Assembly: GCF_002067135.1 (NCBI RefSeq)
Contig: NZ_CP020105.1
Coordinates: 5,084,001-5,148,000 of the forward strand
Direction: 5' to 3'
From: Spirosoma rigui
GTDB taxonomy: Bacteria > Bacteroidota > Bacteroidia > Cytophagales > Spirosomataceae
DNA: 64,000 nt
Positions 25,363 through 32,446 of the stretch are shown here, piece after piece. Under the pieces are notes generated by a model. It saw only the letters and a list, made by a program, of their open reading frames with translations. It searched no databases and was not told where the DNA came from. Both the position numbers and the translations under genes were made by a program. The stretch's first letter is position 1; the number at the start of each line of letters is the position of its first letter.

Positions 25363-26628
25363 ATGAAACCTGGCCTTTTCTCTCTGATACCGCTGTTGAT
25401 CGGCGTTTTGTGTTCGGCAAACCGGTTTAGCCCTGCCCTCCAGCCTGTCACTCCTGCTTCCCACGCCCCCGGGCCAGTTGCCGGTAAACCAAAGCCCGCC
25501 CTCCTGACGGGTGCCGACCAGCTCTCGGCGTATCTGCCTTATTTGAAAGGCAAACGTGTGGGAATGGTGGTCAACCAGACATCCATCATCGGCAACAAAC
25601 CCAGCGTCGATAGTCTGCATAGCCTGGGCGTGAACATCGTGTCGATTTTCGGGCCTGAACACGGCTTCCGGGGCAATGCCAGCAACGGGGCAAAAGTCGA
25701 CGATGCCGTTGATGCCAAAACGGGTATTCCGGTCGTTTCGCTGTATGGCAAGAACAGCAGACCATCCAAAGAGCAACTGGCCAACATCGACCTGATGATC
25801 TTCGACATTCAGGACGTCGGCTGTCGGTTTTACACCTACATCAACACGCTCAACCACGTGATGGAAGCCTGCGCCCAGAACAACAAGGAGCTGATGATTC
25901 TGGACCGCCCCAACCCGAACGGGTTCATCATTGATGGTCCTGTTCTGGAAGCTCATCTGCATTCGGGAATTGGAATGCACCCGATCCCCATTACGCATGG
26001 CTGTACCATCGCCGAGTTTGCCCGGATGATCAATGGCGAAGGCTGGGGTGGAGTTACCAAAACGAATCCCTGTAAGCTGAAGATTATCAAAATCGCCAAC
26101 TACACCCACGACACGCCTTACACGCTGCCCGTATTACCCTCGCCCAATCTGAATACGCAGCAGTCAATTTTACTATACCCAAGCCTTTGCTGGTTCGAAG
26201 GAACGATCATCAGCCAGGGCCGGGGTACCTACATGCCGTTTACCGTCTTGGGAGCCCCCGCCCTGAAAGGCACGTATTCGTTCTCCTTTAAACCCATAAG
26301 TATCAAAGGTATGAGCGAAACACCCCTGCACCAGAATGAGGATTGTTACGGATTTGACCTTCGGACCTATGATACCAACCTGCTGCGCAAAACAAAACAG
26401 CTCAATCTGAAATGGCTGATGGAGCTGTACAAAGCGTATCCCGACAAAGCCCGTTTCTTCGATACGAGCTATAGCAAGCAGATGGGAAATTTCGACTACC
26501 GGAGCGGTAATGACGCTCTCCGCAAACAAATCATTGCGGGCGCTTCCGAACAGGAAATTCGCCAGAGTTGGGAGCCGGGCCTGTCGGCCTACAAGCAGAT
26601 GCGGAAGAAATATCTGATTTATCCGTGA
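25363..26628 (+). CDS. Exo-beta-N-acetylmuramidase NamZ-like protein (DUF1343)
   Basis: A 421-residue exported protein of the DUF1343 family, whose Bacteroidota member NamZ (from Tannerella) removes terminal N-acetylmuramic acid from peptidoglycan fragments. A hydrophobic signal lies at about residues 5-20. The body has the family segments KGKRVGMVVNQTS, FGPEHGFRGNASNGAKV with the conserved Glu-His, LYGKNSRPS, FDIQDVGCRFYTYI and LDRPNPNG. Length is normal for the single-domain form. It is on the same strand as the permease gene 63 bases upstream but functionally separate. It points to peptidoglycan recycling; no muropeptide transporter is nearby. Confidence 0.92.
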   Translation: MKPGLFSLIPLLIGVLCSANRFSPALQPVTPASHAPGPVAGKPKPALLTGADQLSAYLPYLKGKRVGMVVNQTSIIGNKPSVDSLHSLGVNIVSIFGPEHGFRGNASNGAKVDDAVDAKTGIPVVSLYGKNSRPSKEQLANIDLMIFDIQDVGCRFYTYINTLNHVMEACAQNNKELMILDRPNPNGFIIDGPVLEAHLHSGIGMHPIPITHGCTIAEFARMINGEGWGGVTKTNPCKLKIIKIANYTHDTPYTLPVLPSPNLNTQQSILLYPSLCWFEGTIISQGRGTYMPFTVLGAPALKGTYSFSFKPISIKGMSETPLHQNEDCYGFDLRTYDTNLLRKTKQLNLKWLMELYKAYPDKARFFDTSYSKQMGNFDYRSGNDALRKQIIAGASEQEIRQSWEPGLSAYKQMRKKYLIYP

Positions 26629-26727
26629 CGTAGGACCGCCCGTCCCGGTCAGACGGGTCGTAAACTGTCGTATCGGCTGAATCCAATTCCAGCTTCCCGA
26701 AACTAAGACCGCTTCACTTTGTGTTCG

Positions 26728-26735
26728 TATCTTTG
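26728..26735 (+). promoter_or_regulatory. -7 element (TATCTTTG) for mnmA
   Basis: Exact TAnnTTTG match 70 bases before the mnmA start. It places the transcript start near 26742, leaving a leader of about 64 bases that includes the small hairpin at 26783. No clear -33 TTG. Confidence 0.5.
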
Positions 26736-26782
26736 TGAATCGGTTCAGAACGGAACCGGCAGAGCAAAAAACACTAAAATCG

Positions 26783-26799
26783 CGGGGCTTTGAACCCCG
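26783..26799 (+). promoter_or_regulatory. Small GC hairpin just before the mnmA start codon
   Basis: CGGGG, a seven-base CTTTGAA loop and CCCCG pair perfectly, ending six bases before the ATG. A stem at this place would limit ribosome access; its role is not known. Confidence 0.4.
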
Positions 26800-26805
26800 G
26801 CAGAT

Positions 26806-27951
26806 ATGAGCAAACACGGACGAATTCTGGTCGCCATGAGTGGCGGCATCGACTCTTCGCTGGCAGCAGTGATGCTGCACGAAGAAGGCTATGAGGTCAT
26901 TGGCATGACCATGAAAACCTGGGACTATGCCTCTTCGGGCGGTACCAAAAAAGAAACGGGCTGCTGCAGCCTCGACAGTATCAACGACGCCCGTAACATT
27001 GCCGTTAACCTGGGCTTCCCGCACTATATTCTCGATATTCGCGAAGAGTTCGGCGATGCCGTGATCAATCACTTCACCGGCGAATACCTCGAAGGCCGCA
27101 CGCCCAATCCCTGCGTTATGTGCAACACCCACATCAAATGGGATGCGCTGCTGCGCCGGGCCGACCGGCTCGACTGCGAATCCATTGCAACGGGTCACTA
27201 CGCCCACATCCGGAAAGAAGATGGCCGGCATATTATTTCCAAAGGTGTCGATACGTTAAAAGACCAGTCCTACGTACTCTGGGGCGTGTCGCAGGAAAGC
27301 CTGAGCCGGACAAAGCTGCCACTGGGACACCTGCGTAAATCCGAGATTCGCGATATGGCCACCGACCGCGGCTTTATGGAACTCGTCACGAAATCAGAAT
27401 CGTATGAGATCTGCTTCGTACCCGACAACGACTACCGGGGCTTTCTAAAACGGCGGGTGCCGGGTTTGCAGGCGGAAGTCGCGGGTGGTAATTTCGTTAT
27501 GGAAGGTACCGGTAAAGTGCTCGGTAAACACGAGGGGTATCCGTTCTACACCATCGGTCAGCGGAAAGGATTGGGTATGGCGTTCGGTCAGCCGATGTTC
27601 GTGACCGAAATTCGGAAAGACACCAACGAAGTTGTGCTGGGCGTCGACAAAGACCTGCTTCGCGATGGAATGATCGTGAGCAAACTGAATCTGCAAAAAT
27701 ACCCCACTATTGCTGGTCCCCTGGAGACCGTTACGAAAGTGCGGTACAAAGACGCGGGTACCCCGGCGACGATTACGCAGACCGGCGACACCATTGAGGT
27801 GCTGTTCAGCGAAGGCGTATCAGCCATTGCGCCGGGACAGGCCGCCGTATTCTACGAAGGCAACGACGTTATCGGCGGGGGCTGGATCATGAAAAGCTTC
27901 CGGCAGGGCGATACCCGCTGGACCCCTGCGGCCGAAGCCGCGTTGGTCTGA
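26806..27951 (+). CDS. mnmA: tRNA-specific 2-thiouridylase
   Basis: A 381-residue MnmA that adds sulfur to U34 of tRNA-Lys, -Glu and -Gln using ATP and a sulfur carrier. The N-terminal PP-loop AMSGGIDSS is at 10-18. The two catalytic cysteines are Cys103 (NPCVMCN) and Cys203 (SESYEICFVPD), and ATGHYAHI lies between them. Central and C-terminal beta-barrel domains carry the segments GYPFYTIGQRKGLG and PGQAAVFY. Cytoplasmic; an essential-type housekeeping gene. It has its own -7 element and leader hairpin and is followed by a strong terminator, so it is monocistronic. Confidence 0.97.
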   Translation: MSKHGRILVAMSGGIDSSLAAVMLHEEGYEVIGMTMKTWDYASSGGTKKETGCCSLDSINDARNIAVNLGFPHYILDIREEFGDAVINHFTGEYLEGRTPNPCVMCNTHIKWDALLRRADRLDCESIATGHYAHIRKEDGRHIISKGVDTLKDQSYVLWGVSQESLSRTKLPLGHLRKSEIRDMATDRGFMELVTKSESYEICFVPDNDYRGFLKRRVPGLQAEVAGGNFVMEGTGKVLGKHEGYPFYTIGQRKGLGMAFGQPMFVTEIRKDTNEVVLGVDKDLLRDGMIVSKLNLQKYPTIAGPLETVTKVRYKDAGTPATITQTGDTIEVLFSEGVSAIAPGQAAVFYEGNDVIGGGWIMKSFRQGDTRWTPAAEAALV

Positions 27952-27969
27952 TTTGTTTTGTACAAGACT

Positions 27970-28004
27970 GAACAGCCCGCTCCGGATTCCGGAGCGGGCT
28001 GTTC
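27970..28004 (+). terminator. Intrinsic terminator after mnmA
   Basis: GAACAGCCCGCTCCGG and CCGGAGCGGGCTGTTC, a perfect 16-bp stem with a three-base loop; only a short T-run (GTTT) follows. Confidence 0.85.
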
Positions 28005-28106
28005 GTTTACGGTGCAATCCGGTGATGCGTGCATCCTGGTAATGCTGTATCCTGGTGGTGGGGCATCATCAGGATATACGTATCATCAGTATGTAATCTT
28101 TTTTTC

Positions 28107-28113
28107 TACTTTG
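28107..28113 (+). promoter_or_regulatory. -7-like element, short form (TACTTTG)
   Basis: TACTTTGC differs from TAnnTTTG by one missing base. It is 39 bases before the DUF1080 gene in a T-rich stretch. The same short form is seen at 40503 (minus) and 50336. Confidence 0.4.
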
Positions 28114-28151
28114 CCTGAGTAACCAGTCTTTCATTTGTCATTCAAGTCAGC

Positions 28152-28838
28152 ATGAAAAAGATCTTATATAGTGCATGTGTTCTGCTCGGACTAGCCACTT
28201 CCACGCTGGCACAGGGCGTTCCCAAGGGCCACCCCAACACGAATACGGCGGGTTGGAAACCCCTGTTCGAGTCCGACCTGTCGGATGCGGGTTATCCAAA
28301 AGGCATCTGGACCATGACGGAGGGAGTGCTAACCGCCAGCGCGGATAAAACCATCTGGACCGCCCAGCCGTATGAGGACTTTGTACTGGACCTGCAATTT
28401 CAAACGGCCGACGGGACCAACAGCGGAGTCGTTGTTCACTGTAGCGACACCACCAACTGGATTCCCAACTCGGTCGAGATTCAGATTGCCGACGACTACG
28501 CCAAACAGTGGGCCGAGTCGCCCAAGAACTGGCAGTGCGGGGCGCTGTTCGGGCACCAGGCCCCTATCCGGAGCCTGGTCAAAAAGCCCGGCGAGTGGAA
28601 TCGCTATACCATAACCTGCCAGGGCAAAATGATCTATATCGTTCTCAACAACCAACTGGTCAACACCATCGACCTGGCTCAGTTCACCTCGACTTCTAAA
28701 AACCCCGATGGCTCCGACGTGCCGGAGTGGCTCAACAAACCCGCGGCCGATCTGCCCCTGCGCGGCTTCATCGGTCTGCAGGGTAAACATGCCGGAGCCC
28801 CCATCTATTTCCGGAACATGAAAATTAAACCTCTATAA
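28152..28838 (+). CDS. DUF1080 (3-keto-disaccharide hydrolase-like) exported protein
   Basis: A 228-residue protein with a signal peptide (about 1-20, ending LAQG) and one concanavalin-like jelly-roll domain of the DUF1080 family: GWKPLFESDLSD near the start, IWTMTEGVLTA, FVLDLQFQTADGTNSGVVVHCSD, VEIQIADDYA, GEWNRYTITCQGKMIYIVLN and GFIGLQGKHAGAPIYFRNMKIKP. Some family members hydrolyse 3-keto-glycosides; others may only bind glycans. No 3-ketoglycoside dehydrogenase is near, so the substrate is open. It has a short-form -7 element upstream and a hairpin terminator downstream, and thus looks monocistronic. Confidence 0.92.
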   Translation: MKKILYSACVLLGLATSTLAQGVPKGHPNTNTAGWKPLFESDLSDAGYPKGIWTMTEGVLTASADKTIWTAQPYEDFVLDLQFQTADGTNSGVVVHCSDTTNWIPNSVEIQIADDYAKQWAESPKNWQCGALFGHQAPIRSLVKKPGEWNRYTITCQGKMIYIVLNNQLVNTIDLAQFTSTSKNPDGSDVPEWLNKPAADLPLRGFIGLQGKHAGAPIYFRNMKIKPL

Positions 28839-28846
28839 AGCCCCTC

Positions 28847-28887
28847 CCCGGTTCGGCGACATAACACGCTTCCACCGCCGAACCGGG
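28847..28887 (+). terminator. Hairpin after the DUF1080 gene
   Basis: CCCGGTTCGGCG pairs with CGCCGAACCGGG around a loop of 17 bases, nine bases after the stop. Confidence 0.7.
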
Positions 28888-28942
28888 AATGCGGCTTTAC
28901 ACAGGAGCGAACCCAACGGCACAGGCTTGGTGTTGTTCTCGT

Positions 28943-29200
28943 ATGTCAGATGATCTGCAAACCCGCCACAGCCGCGTCCTGCCTGAACTCCGCTTTTCGC
29001 TCAACCTGCTGTATGTCGGGCGTTTTTTGCTGGGCATGAACCAGACCGCAGCGACCGATATGGACGCGTTCGACGAGCGGATCGAAGACGTGACGGACGA
29101 GCTCATTGCCACCGAACTGCTGCACGAAGCGGCCATGCTGGCGGGCGATGTCCTGCCAACGGATTTGCCGCCGTCAGCCCCTCAGGCGGATGCGACGTAG
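28943..29200 (+). CDS. Small protein of unknown function
   Basis: An 85-residue, mostly helical and acidic protein (MSDDLQTRHSRVLPELRFSL at the start), with a long stretch of D, E, A and L and no membrane segment or known motif. An in-frame ATG at 28889 would lengthen it but falls in the hairpin spacer. Its last 19 bases overlap the end of the GAF gene on the other strand. Steady use of GC-rich codons and a clean start favour a real gene, but the function is not recognised. Confidence 0.55.
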   Translation: MSDDLQTRHSRVLPELRFSLNLLYVGRFLLGMNQTAATDMDAFDERIEDVTDELIATELLHEAAMLAGDVLPTDLPPSAPQADAT

Positions 29201-29718
29201 ACTTCGATAACGGGTTGCAGACGCGGCAGAATGGCTTCGATCTGCGCTTTTTCCCCGTCGGTCCAGTGGCGGGGTTTCCCGAACATACAGGGCTGCAGAA
29301 TACCCCACAGCTTGTTGTCTTTTTGTATATGGGCGTGAATCAGCGCCCGGTGGCCAAAGGTTTCGCGCTCGAAATCCCGGTTCAGTACGTCGGAGGCAGC
29401 CACGTCCACATCGTCGACGTAAACCGACGGCTTCATTGCCAGGCCCGCCCGGATCAACGGATCTTCGGCGGGTAATGTCGTCGTATCGGGCTGCCAGTGG
29501 GGCTGAATGGTATTTTTATCAGGTACCTGCTCATTTCTGCGCCAGCAAAACGCAGTACGACCCCGCTCCAGATCGGGTTGTCGAACGTACAGAAAACAGC
29601 GATCGGCGTTGAGGGCTTCGCCCACACATTGCACAACATCATGCAGGATTTCGGCCGGGTCGTGGCCTGCTGCCAGGCGTTCGTCAATGGTTGCCGGCAA
29701 GGTATGTAAGGATATCAT
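29182..29718 (-). CDS. Single GAF-domain protein
   Basis: A 178-residue protein made up almost wholly of one GAF domain of the phytochrome/cyanobacteriochrome-like type: LHDVVQCVGEALNADRCFLYVRQ, then a variable loop, and LWGILQPCMFGKPRHWTDGEKAQIEAI, which matches the LWGLL-HQC-PRxW end of such domains. The Cys-His pair that binds bilins in cyanobacteriochromes is not seen, so it probably senses something else or acts as a partner of a kinase elsewhere. No output domain is present. The start at 29718 (MISLHTLPATIDERL) is preferred to the open frame extending to 29823. Confidence 0.8.
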   Translation of the reverse strand: MISLHTLPATIDERLAAGHDPAEILHDVVQCVGEALNADRCFLYVRQPDLERGRTAFCWRRNEQVPDKNTIQPHWQPDTTTLPAEDPLIRAGLAMKPSVYVDDVDVAASDVLNRDFERETFGHRALIHAHIQKDNKLWGILQPCMFGKPRHWTDGEKAQIEAILPRLQPVIEVYVASA

Positions 29719-29837
29719 ACGGGTGTAACGGCCTGATCGCAGCGCGGGTTTTACGGATTTATCCGGTTTTCCACGGCTGCGGTATGCGGGGCTGGCAGCA
29801 AAGCCGTTTCTTTGCTCCGTCATACAACCATACCCAT

Positions 29838-30512
29838 ATGCTCGACCGACCGGTTGCCGCCCTCTTCGATATGGACGGCGTGTTAATTGCCAATACCGAC
29901 TTTCACATCAACGCCTGGCTGCAGTTCGCCCAGCGTCACGGCTTCCCCCTCACCACCGATCATTACGTCGAACATATCAACGGGCGCGTATCGGCCGATG
30001 CCATGGCTTACGTCTTCCAGCGGCCTGTTACCGCCAACGAACTCACTACATTAACCGAAGAAAAAGAAAGCATTTACCGGGAGTTGTACGGCCCCCACCT
30101 GCAACCCACGCCGGGTCTGCTACCGTTTCTGGACGCGCTGAAAGCCGAACAGGTCAAACTGGCCGTTGGCACATCGGCACCGGTTAGCAACGTGCGCTTC
30201 ACCCTCGACGGCCTGCCACTACGGCCGTATTTCGACGCGATCGTCGACGCGAGTATGATCCGGCGTGGCAAGCCCGACCCCGAAATTTACCTCACGGCCG
30301 CCGAGCGCGTGGGCGTCGACCCGGCATACTGCGTCGTGTTCGAAGATGCGCTGGCGGGTATTGAAGCGGGCCTGCGGGCGGGTATGCCGGTGATTGCCCT
30401 GGCTACTACGCACACACGGGCTGAACTGGCCGGCACGGGTGCGGCCCTGATTGTCGATGACTTCACCCAGCTAACGACCGATGCCGTACGGGCACTGATA
30501 CCCGTAGCTTAA
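29838..30512 (+). CDS. HAD-superfamily hydrolase (beta-phosphoglucomutase/phosphatase-like)
   Basis: A 224-residue HAD hydrolase of subfamily IA. The catalytic pair Asp11 and Asp13 is in LFDMDGVL, a helical cap follows at about 20-85, motif II is in VGTSAPVSN, the motif III Lys is in RRGKPDPEIYL, and the acidic motif IV is CVVFEDALAGIEAG. The cap and the FDMDGVL start resemble beta-phosphoglucomutases and sugar-phosphate phosphatases. The substrate cannot be assigned. The start at 29838 is the ATG directly before the catalytic strand. Confidence 0.93.
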   Translation: MLDRPVAALFDMDGVLIANTDFHINAWLQFAQRHGFPLTTDHYVEHINGRVSADAMAYVFQRPVTANELTTLTEEKESIYRELYGPHLQPTPGLLPFLDALKAEQVKLAVGTSAPVSNVRFTLDGLPLRPYFDAIVDASMIRRGKPDPEIYLTAAERVGVDPAYCVVFEDALAGIEAGLRAGMPVIALATTHTRAELAGTGAALIVDDFTQLTTDAVRALIPVA

Positions 30513-30547
30513 CGGCCGCGCGGGCTGCTCGACCCGCCCAATTTTCG

Positions 30548-30555
30548 TACCTTTG
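30548..30555 (+). promoter_or_regulatory. -7 element (TACCTTTG) for the agmatine deiminase gene
   Basis: Exact TAnnTTTG in the context GTACCTTTGC, ending 12 bases before the ATG at 30568. The leader would be very short. A near match to TTG (CTG) lies at the -33 spacing (30526-30528). Confidence 0.55.
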
Positions 30556-30567
30556 CGGGCTAACTCC

Positions 30568-31653
30568 ATGTCAACACCAACGTCTCCACTTTTGAACGCG
30601 TCGTCAGAAACTACCCCCACGCCCGCTGAACAGGGCTTTTTCTTTCCTCCCGAATGGCATCCGCAGGTGGCTACCTGGCTCAGCTGGCCCCATACCGAAG
30701 CATCGTGGACCCGCGAACGGCAGGAGCTGATGTTTCCGGCCTATATCGATTTCATCAAAGCCATTGCCGAGAGCCAGCAGGTGTGCATCAACGCCCATAA
30801 CGACGTGGTGATGCAGGCGGCTAAACTGCGGCTGATGCTGGCCGGTGCCGATATGAGCCGGATTACCCTCCTGCCTCACCCGACCAACGACTCCTGGTGC
30901 CGCGACCACGGCCCCGCCTTTCTGATCAACCCCGACAAGAAAGAGCGCATGATCGTGAACTGGGGCTATAATGCCTGGGGCAACAAATACCCGCCCTTCG
31001 ACCGGGACGACCTGATTCCCATCCGGATTGCCAACTACCGCAAGCTCGACTACGTTACGCCGGGTATTATCATGGAAGGCGGTTCGGTCGAGTTCAACGG
31101 TGCCGGCACCGTGCTCACGAGCCGGGCCTGCCTGCTCAATCAGAACCGGAACAGCCACCTCACCCAGGCCGATATTGAACGGTATCTGTGCGACTACTAC
31201 GGGGTTAAGCAGGTTTTGTGGGTGGAAGAAGGAATCGTGGGCGACGATACCGATGGCCACATCGACGATACGGTCCGGTTTGTGAACGAAGACACCGTCC
31301 TTGCCGCTTCCGAAGCCAACCCGAACGATGACAATTACCCGTTTCTGAAGGATATTCACCGCGAGTTGCGGGCGATGCGTCTGCTCAACGGTAAGCCGCT
31401 CAACGTTGTGGAGTTGCCCATGCCCGACCCCGTCACCAGCGATGGTCTGCGTCTGCCGGCTTCCTACGCCAACTTCCTCATCACCAACGGCTCGGTTATC
31501 GTTCCCACGTTCCGCTGCGACAAGGACCAGCCCGCCCTGGATATCATTGGCCAGTGTTTTCCGGACCGGAAAATCATTGGTATCGACTCAACCGATATTG
31601 TATGGGGCCTGGGTAGTTTCCATTGCCTGAGCCAGCAGGAGCCGCGTATCTAA
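30568..31653 (+). CDS. Agmatine deiminase / peptidyl-arginine deiminase family protein
   Basis: A 361-residue guanidino-group hydrolase that probably turns agmatine into N-carbamoylputrescine in polyamine synthesis. It shows HPQVATWLSWPHTEASW at the N-terminus, NDSWCRDHGP with the substrate-binding Asp, GGSVEFNGAG, the active-site DTDGHIDDTVRF, and the catalytic Cys353 in GSFHCLSQQEPR near the end. The length fits the family. The ATG at 30568 fits the -7 element just upstream. No N-carbamoylputrescine amidohydrolase gene, its usual partner, is in the window. Confidence 0.93.
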   Translation: MSTPTSPLLNASSETTPTPAEQGFFFPPEWHPQVATWLSWPHTEASWTRERQELMFPAYIDFIKAIAESQQVCINAHNDVVMQAAKLRLMLAGADMSRITLLPHPTNDSWCRDHGPAFLINPDKKERMIVNWGYNAWGNKYPPFDRDDLIPIRIANYRKLDYVTPGIIMEGGSVEFNGAGTVLTSRACLLNQNRNSHLTQADIERYLCDYYGVKQVLWVEEGIVGDDTDGHIDDTVRFVNEDTVLAASEANPNDDNYPFLKDIHRELRAMRLLNGKPLNVVELPMPDPVTSDGLRLPASYANFLITNGSVIVPTFRCDKDQPALDIIGQCFPDRKIIGIDSTDIVWGLGSFHCLSQQEPRI

Positions 31654-31681
31654 CCCGAATTTCATTGTGTTAACCCAGATC

Positions 31682-32356
31682 ATGCGTACCCTGCTTCTCG
31701 TCCTCCTGCTGGTCCAGGTAGCCTGCACCCGTTCGGCCACGTTGGTAGCCGAACTGACGCCCCGTTCCCTGAAAGCCGTTAATCTGGAAGAAACCGTTAG
31801 CCGGCGCGACGAACTGATGATGGCTTATTCCATGACCAGTTACGACGCCCAGAATAAACCGGTCGGGGTTGTCAACGGCGGCTGGGGTGTTGAGTCGATG
31901 GAGAAAGGACAGCTGGCTAACCTGCAAACCATACAACCCATCAGCCTGCCGCTGCCCCGCAACGGTCGTATCGTGGCCTCGCTGGTGTTGATTGAAGTTG
32001 ACGACTATAACCGGGCCGGTAAAATGATGGATCAGGTGCGCAAGGTTCATAACGTAGTAGCCGGTCCAGCCTCGCTGCTGCTGACGGCTACCGAGATATT
32101 GACACCGCTGAAATACGTAGCGGCCGGACTGGCCGCGTCGGGCATCGGACTCAAGCTCGTCGACCAGCTTGACGACGATGACCTGCTTGGCCAGAGCAGC
32201 GTCGACATTCGGGAGACCGATTTGCGGGCTAAAAACCAGCGGGTGGTGCACGTACCCGCCGTGTTCACCGGCCAGAACATGCGTGACTCGTTCGAGTACC
32301 AGCTCACCTACGACATCACGCTGAAGGCAGCACGCATCAAGCCCATTCGCCAATAA
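31682..32356 (+). CDS. Putative lipoprotein of unknown function
   Basis: A 224-residue protein beginning MRTLLLVLLLVQVACTRSA, a lipoprotein signal with the lipid-bearing Cys at residue 15. The rest has beta-strand patterns, a hydrophobic stretch around VAGPASLLLTATEILTPLKYVAAGLAAS that could be a helix or membrane segment, and a C-terminal FEYQLTYDITLKA. No family is recognised. An in-frame GTG at 31667 is possible, but the ATG gives the cleaner signal. It lies 28 bases after the deiminase gene and 90 bases before the PpiC/OmpA lipoprotein, so an envelope role is plausible. Confidence 0.7.
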   Translation: MRTLLLVLLLVQVACTRSATLVAELTPRSLKAVNLEETVSRRDELMMAYSMTSYDAQNKPVGVVNGGWGVESMEKGQLANLQTIQPISLPLPRNGRIVASLVLIEVDDYNRAGKMMDQVRKVHNVVAGPASLLLTATEILTPLKYVAAGLAASGIGLKLVDQLDDDDLLGQSSVDIRETDLRAKNQRVVHVPAVFTGQNMRDSFEYQLTYDITLKAARIKPIRQ

Positions 32357-32446
32357 GCGCCTGACTCGTTCGTTGTAAAAGCAACGAATGTTTTTACCCA
32401 CGAATCTGTTTTCCGTTCATCTTACTATTCAGTTAATTCCGTCGCT

